From Sandaracinaceae bacterium (GTDB lineage Bacteria > Myxococcota_A > Polyangia > Polyangiales > Houyiibacteriaceae): 64,000 bases of DNA. Each line of letters opens with the position of its first letter. Within the stretch, counting starts at the first letter, position 1. The notes beneath the pieces were generated by a model. The model saw nothing but the letters and a program-made list of their open reading frames with translations, had not been told where the DNA came from and ran no database searches. The DNA is taken from NCBI GenBank assembly GCA_020633055.1, contig JACKEJ010000009.1, forward strand, positions 541,893-605,892. Reading direction: 5' to 3'. Below are positions 51,640 through 58,806 of this stretch, piece after piece. A program made the position numbers and the translations under genes.

Positions 51640-52989
51640 TCAGACGCGCTCGAGCACGGCCGCCGCGCCCAGACCGCCGGCCGCGCAGATGCCGATGACC
51701 GCGGTCTCCTTGTCGCTCGCGGCCAGCTCGTTCGCCATGGTGGTGACGATGCGGGCCCCGGTGGCGCCGAAGGGGTGGCCGATGGCGATGGAGCCGCCGT
51801 GCACGTTGAACTTGGCGTCGTCGATGGCGCCGACGGCCGTGCTGCGGCCCAGGCGCTCCTCACAGAACGCCTTGCTCTCCATGGCCTTGGTGACGCTGAG
51901 CACCTGGGCGGCGAAGGCCTCGTGGATGTCCACCAGGTCCACGTCGGCCAGCTCGAGGCCGGCGCGCTCGAGGGCGCGCGGCATGGCGATGGCGGGCCCG
52001 ATCAGCAGCTGATCGGTCGGGTCGACACCCACGTAGCTCCAGCTGCGGAAGGCGGCCAGACCCGTGAAGCCCAGCGCCTCGGCCTTCTCCTCGCTCATGA
52101 GCAGGATGCAGGACGCGCCGTCGGTGAGCGGCGTGGCGTTGCCGGCGGTGACGGTGCCGTCCTTGGCGAACACCGGGCGCAGCTTGGCCAGCTTCTCCTC
52201 GCTGGTGTCGCCACGAATGATGGTGTCCGCGTGTACCCAGCCCTTGCTGGTCTCGACGGGGATGACCTCGTTCTCGAAGCGCCCGGAGCTGACGGCCTCC
52301 GCCGCCAGGCGGTGCGAGCGGGCCGCGAGCGCGTCCTGCTCCTGGCGCGTGACGCCGTTGCGGCGCGCCATCTTCTCGGCCGACTCGCCCATGACCTCGC
52401 CGGTGGTGCGCTCGGCGATCTTCGGCATGGCGGGCAGGATGTCCGTGATGGGCATCAGCTGCGAGAGCACGCCCAGGTAGTCCTGCATGCCCTTGGCCTT
52501 GCCGAACGCCAGCGGCGCCAGCGCGTGCACGGCCTTGTTGGGCAGGGCCACGGCCGCGTTGCTGGTGCTGTCCGAGCCGCCCGCGATGAGCACGTCGGCG
52601 TCGCCGCGCTCGATGGCGGAGACGGCGTCCGTGATGGCCTGCAGGCCCGAGGCGCAGGCGCGCGTGACCGTGTAGCCCTCGACGCCGGCCGGGAGCTTGA
52701 GATCCAGGGCCACCTCACGCGCGATGTTGGGCGACAGCGTGGGGAGGATCACGCCACCCCACACGATGCCGTCCAGCTCCGAGCGCGGGACCTGCGTCTT
52801 CTCGAGCAGGGCCTTGGTGGCCACGCCCGCGAGCGCGATGGTGTCGAGCAGCATGAACTCGCCGAAGGCACGCACGAACGGCGTGCGCACGCCGCCGATG
52901 ATGACGGCGCGGCGGCCCTTGGGGACCTCGCTGCTGCTGGGGGGGGTCTTCTTCGCGGTGGTCGTCTTCTTCTTGGCTGCCATGTTCAT
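51640..52989 (-). CDS. Acetyl-CoA acyltransferase (thiolase)
   Basis: 449 residues. Thiolase signatures: catalytic Cys in VTRACASGLQAITDA, LADVDLVDIHEAFAAQVLS, His loop NVHGGSIAIGHPFGATGAR and the second Cys IGICAAGGLGAAAVLERV. A short Lys/Thr-rich N terminus (AAKKKTTTAKKT) is unusual. The start overlaps the FabG stop by four bases (ATGA). It performs the last thiolytic step of beta-oxidation or the reverse condensation. The gene order MaoC - FabG - thiolase is that of the mycobacterial htdX-fabG4-fadA2 cluster. Confidence 0.94.
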   Translation of the reverse strand: MNMAAKKKTTTAKKTPPSSSEVPKGRRAVIIGGVRTPFVRAFGEFMLLDTIALAGVATKALLEKTQVPRSELDGIVWGGVILPTLSPNIAREVALDLKLPAGVEGYTVTRACASGLQAITDAVSAIERGDADVLIAGGSDSTSNAAVALPNKAVHALAPLAFGKAKGMQDYLGVLSQLMPITDILPAMPKIAERTTGEVMGESAEKMARRNGVTRQEQDALAARSHRLAAEAVSSGRFENEVIPVETSKGWVHADTIIRGDTSEEKLAKLRPVFAKDGTVTAGNATPLTDGASCILLMSEEKAEALGFTGLAAFRSWSYVGVDPTDQLLIGPAIAMPRALERAGLELADVDLVDIHEAFAAQVLSVTKAMESKAFCEERLGRSTAVGAIDDAKFNVHGGSIAIGHPFGATGARIVTTMANELAASDKETAVIGICAAGGLGAAAVLERV

Positions 52990-54407
52990 GCTCCCACTAG
53001 TGCGCCGCCGCAGACGCGCAGCACGCTGCCGGTAATGCCCACGGCACCCGGGGTTGAAAGGAAAGTGATGGCCTGCCCGACGTCTTCGGGGTGGCCGCCC
53101 TGGCCCAGCGCGCTCAAGCGACGCGCGCCCTCACGGATGCCGACCGGCATGGCGCTGGTCAGGCGCGTCTCGATGAAGCCGGGGGCGATGGCGTTGACCG
53201 TCACGCCGCGCGCCGCCAGCTGCGGCGCGAGGCTCTGCACGAAGCCCACGATGCCCGCCTTGCTGGCCGAGTAGTTGGTCTGGCCGCGGTTGCCCGCGAT
53301 GCCGGAGACGCTGCTGAGGCAGATCACGCGGCCACCGTCGTTGAGCACGCCGTTGGCGACGAGCTTCTCGGTGATGCGGATGACCGCGCCGAGGTTCACG
53401 TCCACGGCCATGTCCCACAGCTGCGGCTTCATGTTGGCCAGCAGCTTGTCGCGGGTGATGCCCGCGTTGTGCACGACGATGTCCACCCCGCCGAAGCGCT
53501 CGTTGAGCTCCTTGCAGATGAGCTCGGGGGCGTCCGGGTCGGTGATGTCCGCCAGCAGCACGGAGCCGCCGATGGAGCGCGCCACCTTGCTGAGGGGCTC
53601 GTCGTCGCGCGGGAGGTCGAGGCACACAACGTGCGCGCCCTCGGCCGCCATGATGCGCGCCGTGGACTCGCCGATGCCGCGGGCGGCGCCGGTGAGCAGC
53701 ACCACCTTGCCCTCGAGGGGCTGCGTGGTGGGGGCGTCGTCGCCCTTCGTGTCCTTGCTGACGTTGAACGGCTGGCAGGTGACGAACGCCGAGCGCGGCG
53801 AGAGGAGGAAGCGCAGCACGGCGTCCACGCGGCCCTCGGCGCCCTTCTCGACGAACACACTGTTGGCCGTGGCGCCGCTCGCGCCGACTTCCTTGCCCAG
53901 GCTGCGGGCGAAGCCCTCGAGGCCCGCGGCGGCGGCGCTCTCGCTGTGCGTGCCCGCGAGCGCGGCCGGGCGGCCGATCACCACGCAGCGCCCACCCTTG
54001 TTGAGCTTGCGCATGTAGGGCGAGAAGAACTCGTAGAGCCCCTTCAGCTCTTCGGGGCCGCGCACGCCGGTGCCGTCGTAGACCATCGCGTCCACGCGCA
54101 CGTCCTCGGGGGCCTCGCCGGGAGCCACCACGCGCACCGGGCGGCCCCAGGCCTCACCCGCGCGGCGGAACGACTTCGCGTCGTCCTCGTCGCCGACCAC
54201 GATGGGCTCGGCGCCCATCTTGGTGAGCGAGGCGGCGAGGCTGTCGCGCATGGCGGCGTGACCGCCCACCAGCACCACCTTGCCCTCCAGCGGGCGCTCT
54301 TCGTAGGGACTCTTGGCGCGGCGCAGGCGCTCGGGGACGGGGAGGGGGAGGCCCAGCGTCTTGATGAGCTTGCGGGCTTGCTCGTTGTCGAGGAGGAGGT
54401 CGCTCAT
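52986..54407 (-). CDS. Two-domain 3-oxoacyl reductase (FabG4-like SDR)
   Basis: 473 residues from ATG 54407, about twice normal FabG. The N-terminal 210 residues form an inactive Rossmann/flavodoxin-like domain (LEGKVVLVGGHAAMRDSLAA, GGRCVVIGRPAALAGTHSES). The C-terminal SDR domain is complete: VVLLTGAARGIGESTARI, DIVVHNAGITRDKLLANM, SSVSGIAGNRGQTNYSASKA and VNAIAPGFIETRLTSAMP. This is the high-molecular-weight FabG layout of M. tuberculosis FabG4, which reduces long-chain 3-oxoacyl-CoA. Coupled to the thiolase by an ATGA overlap. Confidence 0.92.
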   Translation of the reverse strand: MSDLLLDNEQARKLIKTLGLPLPVPERLRRAKSPYEERPLEGKVVLVGGHAAMRDSLAASLTKMGAEPIVVGDEDDAKSFRRAGEAWGRPVRVVAPGEAPEDVRVDAMVYDGTGVRGPEELKGLYEFFSPYMRKLNKGGRCVVIGRPAALAGTHSESAAAAGLEGFARSLGKEVGASGATANSVFVEKGAEGRVDAVLRFLLSPRSAFVTCQPFNVSKDTKGDDAPTTQPLEGKVVLLTGAARGIGESTARIMAAEGAHVVCLDLPRDDEPLSKVARSIGGSVLLADITDPDAPELICKELNERFGGVDIVVHNAGITRDKLLANMKPQLWDMAVDVNLGAVIRITEKLVANGVLNDGGRVICLSSVSGIAGNRGQTNYSASKAGIVGFVQSLAPQLAARGVTVNAIAPGFIETRLTSAMPVGIREGARRLSALGQGGHPEDVGQAITFLSTPGAVGITGSVLRVCGGALVGA

Positions 54408-54438
54408 GATCTCTGTTTCCGTGGTGGCTTGAGGTGAA

Positions 54439-55350
54439 TCAGCGCGTGGTGAAGGTGCCGACCAAGTTGGCGGGACCGCCCTTCGCGGAGCCGACGAAGA
54501 CCTCGTCGCCGCGAACGTACAGCCCCACCTTCGCGGGGAGAACCAAGGGCCGGGTGAAGCGCACGTCAATGGACGCGAGGCGCGAGACGTCGCCCGCGAA
54601 GAGGGCGCGGTTCATGCCCTCGATGGCGCGGGCGAGGGTGCCGAAGCCGTGCAAGATGACGTTCTTGAACCCGGCGGCGCGCGCGGCGGGCGCGATCCAG
54701 TGGATGGGGTTGAAGTCGCCCGTGAGCTTCGCGAAGTCGAGGCCGGCCGTGACGGGGATGTTCCAGAACGCGATCTCGCGCGCGTCCTCGGGCACGCGCG
54801 GGGGAGCGGCCTTCTTCTTGGCGCCCGGCGCGGGCTTCTCGCCCTTGTTCTTGCTTCCGAGCGGCACGAACGCGTAGACGTGCGTGACCACGGCGTCGGG
54901 GCGCTGGGCCGTGCCGGTGACCGCGCGCTGGTGGATGATGGCGCGCTTGCCGTCGTCGTCGATGCCCTCGAGGCGGCAGCTCACGTTGAGCGCCTCGCCG
55001 GCGGGGATGGGCGCGTTGAACTCGATGCGGCAGCCGCCGTTGAGCACCTTCTGCATGGGGTAGCTCACGTCCTCGAGGCCGCGCGCCTGGAGGGGGAAGA
55101 CCCACTGCGGGAACAGGTGCGCGGGCACCTGGTTGCGGTAGGCCGAGGGGTCACCGCCCACGTGCCGGATGTAGTCCTGGACCATGTCCGCGGGGCGTGG
55201 CGGGATGCGCTCACGCAGCTCGCGCCCGGGGATCTGTGTGGGTGCGCCGTTGCTGGACTTCTTGCCGCTCTTGACCGCCGCCATGGCGGCACGTCCGAGC
55301 GCTCCCAGCACCGGGCCTTGATTCAGCACATATCGGGTCGATACCCCCAT
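54439..55350 (-). CDS. MaoC-type (R)-hydratase, double hotdog
   Basis: 303 residues. The N-terminal hotdog (LNGGCRIEFNAPIPAGEALN, RAIIHQRAVTGTAQRPDAVV) lacks the catalytic motif. The C-terminal hotdog has the hydratase-2 motif LTGDFNPIHWIAPAARAAGF with HGFGTLARAIEG. This matches HtdX-like 3-hydroxyacyl dehydratases/hydratases. An AGGAG ribosome site precedes the ATG. It is the first gene of the operon with the FabG4-like reductase and the thiolase, so the three likely work together on acyl-CoA chains. Confidence 0.9.
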   Translation of the reverse strand: MGVSTRYVLNQGPVLGALGRAAMAAVKSGKKSSNGAPTQIPGRELRERIPPRPADMVQDYIRHVGGDPSAYRNQVPAHLFPQWVFPLQARGLEDVSYPMQKVLNGGCRIEFNAPIPAGEALNVSCRLEGIDDDGKRAIIHQRAVTGTAQRPDAVVTHVYAFVPLGSKNKGEKPAPGAKKKAAPPRVPEDAREIAFWNIPVTAGLDFAKLTGDFNPIHWIAPAARAAGFKNVILHGFGTLARAIEGMNRALFAGDVSRLASIDVRFTRPLVLPAKVGLYVRGDEVFVGSAKGGPANLVGTFTTR

Positions 55351-55495
55351 GGGTCACTCCTATGGTTCGCGATGCGGTGGAGAGCCTACCGCTCGGTCTG
55401 GAGTTCCCTACCATTCGGTAGAGACGGGTGCAAGTCGGGCGCTCCTCTTGGGTCGGGTCGGGTCGCGGGCTTTGGCTGGACGGGGGCGGGATCGA

Positions 55496-55634
55496 GGCGG
55501 AGGAGCGGGACCAGGGTCGACCGGGCTCGGTCGCGCTGGCGCTCCCTGCGGTGCCTCCCCCATTTCTGCGCGCCTTTGGCGCGCGAAATGGGGCCCCCCC
55601 GACACCCGGACGACCCTGGTCCCGCTCCTCCGCC
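55496..55634. repeat. Nested long inverted repeat in a gene-free stretch
   Basis: A perfect 24-bp outer arm (55496-55519, beginning GGCGGAGGAGCG) is the reverse complement of 55611-55634. Inside it a second stem pairs CCCCATTTC and GCGCGCC (55557-55573, one bulged base) with GGCGCGC and GAAATGGGG (55578-55593). The gene-free region 55351-55950 otherwise shows only GC-rich low-complexity DNA and the tandem repeat at 55729. Confidence 0.8.
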
Positions 55635-55728
55635 CGGGTGACGTCTGGTCGGTGGGCGCGCGGGGCTCGGGGTGGGAGCGCGACGTGCGGGTGGGGTCTC
55701 TTGGTGGCGCGTGGGGCTGGCGGTGAGC

Positions 55729-55960
55729 GTGTGGTTCGGGAGGGGCTCGGTGGGGGATGGGTGTGGTGGGGCTCGGGTTGAGCGTGTGGTTCGGGATGGG
55801 CTCGTGGGAGATGGGTGTGGTTGGCGCTGGTGTGACGCAGCGTGGGCGTGTGGTTCGGGATGGGCTCCGTGGTCGATGAGTGTGGTGGGGCTCGGGTTGA
55901 GCGGGTGGTTCGGGATGGGCTCGTGGGAGATGGGTGTGGTGGGCGCTTGGATGGGTCATG
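55729..55960. repeat. Degenerate tandem repeat, four units of 55-64 bp
   Basis: Units start at 55729, 55784, 55848 and 55903, each beginning with GTGTGGTTCGGG (last one GGGTGGTTCGGG), followed by a GGGCTCGTGGGAGATGGGTG-type core and often GGGGCTCGGGTTGAGC. On the minus strand it would encode Pro/His/Ser-rich repetitive peptide, but there is no start, ribosome site or recognised domain, so it is treated as non-coding. Confidence 0.75.
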
Positions 55961-56181
55961 ATGGGGACGTGACGCAGCGGCCGGACGTGGATGTGGTGGC
56001 TCTCGAGGAGATGGTGCGGCGGGCGCGCGCGGTGGTGGCTTGTCCGCGGTGTCCGGGGGAGCGGCGGCGGACGACGCGGCGGCTCGCGGGGGGCGAGCTC
56101 GAGGTGTGCTGCGCGGCTTGCGGGGGCGTGCTGGTGGCGCGCGAAGGCTCGTCGACCAAGAAATCGTCCGGTGAGGGCTGA
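55951..56181 (+). CDS. Small zinc-ribbon protein
   Basis: 76 residues from ATG 55951, or 70 from GTG 55969. Two Cys pairs, CPRC in VVACPRCPGERRRTTRRL and CAAC in LEVCCAACGGVLVAREG, form a zinc-ribbon-like knuckle. A basic and Ser/Lys-rich tail follows. No family is certain. It sits between the tandem repeat and the convergent metallo-hydrolase gene (12-base gap). Confidence 0.5.
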   Translation: MGHDGDVTQRPDVDVVALEEMVRRARAVVACPRCPGERRRTTRRLAGGELEVCCAACGGVLVAREGSSTKKSSGEG

Positions 56182-56193
56182 GGTGATACCGAC

Positions 56194-57270
56194 TCACCGC
56201 AGAGCCCGCCACCACGGGTCCACTCTCTCGACGTGGGGTAGCTCGAACGGGCGCCCGAGGCGCGGCGTGAGCACCCGCTGACCGCTCGCCGCGGCCAGGG
56301 TCACCAGCGTCTCGGCGGGTTCGTCCCACGCGTGCAAGGCCAGGTCGAAGGTGCTCCAGTGCACGGGGAACAGCGCCTCTCCTCGCAGCATCTCGCAGGC
56401 GCGCAGCGCGTTCTCGGGGCCCAGGTGGATGCTGCCCCACGAGGGGTGGAACGCGCCGATTTCGACCATCACCACGTCGAACGGACCGAAGCGCCGACCG
56501 ATCTCCAGGAACTCGTCGGTCAGCCCCGTGTCGCCCGAGAAGAAGACGTTCCGGTTGGCCGTGGTCATGACCCACGAGGCCCACAGGGTGCGGTTGCGGT
56601 CCAGCAGCGAGCGCCCCGAGAAGTGCTGTGCCGGGGTCGCCGTGAAGCGCAGCTCGCCACCGGGCAGCGTGTAGTGCTCCCACCAGTCGAGCTCGACGAC
56701 GCAGTCCGGCGCGACGCCCAACGCCTCGAGGCGCGCGCCGACGCCCAGCGAGGTGATGACCGGCACCCGCAGCTTCGCGATCTGACGCATGCTCGCCGCG
56801 CACAGGTGGTCGTAGTGGTCGTGGGAGAGCAGCACCGCATCCAGGGGTGGCAGCTGTGCCAGCGTGACCGGCGTGCGGTGGAAGCGCTTGGGCCCGCTGA
56901 ACGACACCGGCGACACGCGCTCGCCGAAGACCGGGTCGGTCAACACGCGCAGTCCGTCGAGCTCGATCAGGACCGTGCTGTGACCGAGCCACGTCATGCG
57001 CAGACCGGAGTCCACCGGGCGCGTCCAGACGTCCCGCGGGCTCTCCACCGGGAGCGCCTGGTCGGGGCGTCGACGCTGACCACCGAACAGGAAGTCGCGC
57101 ATCACGGGCCACGAGGGACCCTGCAGCTGGGGCCCGAGCCCGCTGGGGTTGTGGAAGCGTCCATCGGCCCCGAAGAGCCGGGACGCGCGCGCGCGCTCGA
57201 GGCGAAGGCCCGAGAGGAGCGGGCTGTCCGTGGTTGACGATGGGGCGGTCGGGGCAGAATGTTGAGTCAC
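56194..57270 (-). CDS. Metallo-beta-lactamase-fold hydrolase, NAPE-PLD-like
   Basis: 358 residues. The metal motif AVLLSHDHYDHLCAASMRQI (HxHxDH), FTATPAQHFSGRSLLDRN, FFSGDTGLTDEF and VEIGAFHPSWGSIHLGPENA match the UlaG/NAPE-PLD group of metallo-hydrolases. FRFG-like Trp and Pro-rich start regions are typical of the bacterial N-acyl-PE phospholipase D-like proteins. Probably cytoplasmic; the substrate, an N-acyl lipid or lactone, is inference. Divergent from the VTT gene. Confidence 0.82.
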   Translation of the reverse strand: MTQHSAPTAPSSTTDSPLLSGLRLERARASRLFGADGRFHNPSGLGPQLQGPSWPVMRDFLFGGQRRRPDQALPVESPRDVWTRPVDSGLRMTWLGHSTVLIELDGLRVLTDPVFGERVSPVSFSGPKRFHRTPVTLAQLPPLDAVLLSHDHYDHLCAASMRQIAKLRVPVITSLGVGARLEALGVAPDCVVELDWWEHYTLPGGELRFTATPAQHFSGRSLLDRNRTLWASWVMTTANRNVFFSGDTGLTDEFLEIGRRFGPFDVVMVEIGAFHPSWGSIHLGPENALRACEMLRGEALFPVHWSTFDLALHAWDEPAETLVTLAAASGQRVLTPRLGRPFELPHVERVDPWWRALR

Positions 57271-57308
57271 GGCGGCAGGGTTGGTCGCGACAGAGAGCAG
57301 AGCGTGAC

Positions 57309-58040
57309 GTGACCGACACCCCCACGACCCATCCCGAGGCCCCTCCCATGGGCGAAAAACCCCGACGTGCGCAGAAGATCGCCCTGCTGGCGCTCGTGGC
57401 GCTCGGGCTGCTGGCCGCCCAGCAGCTGGGCGTGCTGCGCGCCCTCTCCGAGCCCGAGCAGCTGCGCACGTGGATCGTCGAACGTGGCGCGTTCGGGCAG
57501 CTGGCCTTCGTCGTGGCCTTCGCGCTGCTGCAGCCTTTTGGGGTGCCGGGCACCATCTTCGTGCTGGTGGCGCCCATCCTCTGGCCCTGGCCCGAGGCGT
57601 TCGCGCTCAGCATGACGGGCACCATGGCGGCCAGCGTGATCGGCTTCTCGTTCTCGCGCTTCATCGCACGTGACTGGGTGGCGGCGCGGGTCCCCGAGCG
57701 CTTCAAGCGCTACGAGGCGGCGCTCGAGCGGCGGGCTTTCCTCACGGTCGCGACGCTGCGGTTCCTGCTGTGGATGCCACAAGCGCTGCACGCGTTCTTC
57801 GGCGTCTCCCGCGTGCCCTTCTGGACGCACTTCTGGGGCTCGCTGGTGGGCTACACGCTGCCTCTGCTCGCCACGGCGTTCTTCGGCGAGCGTCTGTTCG
57901 AGTGGTTCGCCGACATCCCGGCGCAGGTCTGGGGCGTGGTGGGTCTGGCGCTCGTCGTGCTGGTGCTGCTGGGCGGCTTCCTCCGCTGGTGCGCCGTGAA
58001 CCGCGAGGCGCGCGCGGCCACGACCTCGTCTCCCCAGTGA
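57309..58040 (+). CDS. VTT/DedA-like membrane protein
   Basis: 243 residues from GTG 57309. Hydrophobic segments and the VTT (SNARE-associated) signature are visible: QLAFVVAFALLQPFGVPGTI, VLVAPILWPWPEAFALSMTG, TMAASVIGFSFSRFIARDWV, LTVATLRFLLWMPQALHAFF and FWGSLVGYTLPLLATAFFGE. DedA/TVP38-type proteins are linked to lipid scrambling or export and to membrane potential. The N-terminal 20 residues are Thr/Pro-rich. It converges with the TSUP gene, seven bases away. Confidence 0.82.
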   Translation: MTDTPTTHPEAPPMGEKPRRAQKIALLALVALGLLAAQQLGVLRALSEPEQLRTWIVERGAFGQLAFVVAFALLQPFGVPGTIFVLVAPILWPWPEAFALSMTGTMAASVIGFSFSRFIARDWVAARVPERFKRYEAALERRAFLTVATLRFLLWMPQALHAFFGVSRVPFWTHFWGSLVGYTLPLLATAFFGERLFEWFADIPAQVWGVVGLALVVLVLLGGFLRWCAVNREARAATTSSPQ

Positions 58041-58047
58041 GGGGGCG

Positions 58048-58806
58048 TCAGCGGGCGGCCAGCCAGGGGCCCAGCGCGCCCGAGATGGCGATGACATACA
58101 AGAGGCCCACGGCGATGCGCTGCACCGTGGCCACCTCCCAGCGCGCGCTGACGCGCATCCCAATGCGGGCCCCCACCCACAGGCAGGGCGTGAGCACGAG
58201 CCCCAGCCCGAACGCGAGCAGCACCGACCACCCGAAGCGCAGCCCGAGGGTGATGACCATGACCGGGACGATCAGGGCGAACTGGCTCCACAGGAACGCG
58301 CGGTAGCGGTCGATGCTGTAGCGGTGGGCCAGCGCGTACAACACGAGCGGCGGACCCCCCATGCCCGCGAGCCCCGCGAGCGTGCCGCTGACGCTCCCCG
58401 CGATGACGGTCCAGATGCGCGGCAAGCTGTCGCGCGGCACCGGGCGCCAGAACTGGCGCACGGCCAGCACCGTGAACAGCAGCGCGCCCACGCCCTGCTT
58501 CACGCGCGCCGGGCCTGCGTCCTCGAGCAGCTGCATGCCCATCATGCCGACCGGCACGAACAGGGCCTGGATGAGCGCCATGGCGCTGGCTTCGCGCCAG
58601 GCCACTTCGCGGTGCACGGTGCGGAGGCCGATCAGCAGCTGTACGAGGCCCGCACCCACCGCGAGCGCCACCGCGTCCGACAGCGGGAACCCGAGGTAGA
58701 GCAGCAGCGGCACCGAGAAGAGGCCCATGCCGAAGCCCGCGATGGTCTGCACGAACGAGCCGCCCACCACGATGAGGGCGGCTCCGACGATCTGCGTGGG
58801 GGTCAT
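58048..58806 (-). CDS. TSUP-family (TauE/SafE) membrane transporter
   Basis: 252 residues, seven to eight hydrophobic segments: ALIVVGGSFVQTIAGFGMGL, FSVPLLLYLGFPLSDAVALA, GTLAGLAGMGGPPLVLYALA and VLLAFGLGLVLTPCLWVGAR. The repeated G-x-G loops near FVQTIAGFGMG and GLAGMGGPP are the family hallmarks. TSUP carriers usually move sulfite, sulfoacetate or similar anions. Its start overlaps the stop of the DUF3604 gene by four bases, so both are in one operon. Confidence 0.85.
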   Translation of the reverse strand: MTPTQIVGAALIVVGGSFVQTIAGFGMGLFSVPLLLYLGFPLSDAVALAVGAGLVQLLIGLRTVHREVAWREASAMALIQALFVPVGMMGMQLLEDAGPARVKQGVGALLFTVLAVRQFWRPVPRDSLPRIWTVIAGSVSGTLAGLAGMGGPPLVLYALAHRYSIDRYRAFLWSQFALIVPVMVITLGLRFGWSVLLAFGLGLVLTPCLWVGARIGMRVSARWEVATVQRIAVGLLYVIAISGALGPWLAAR

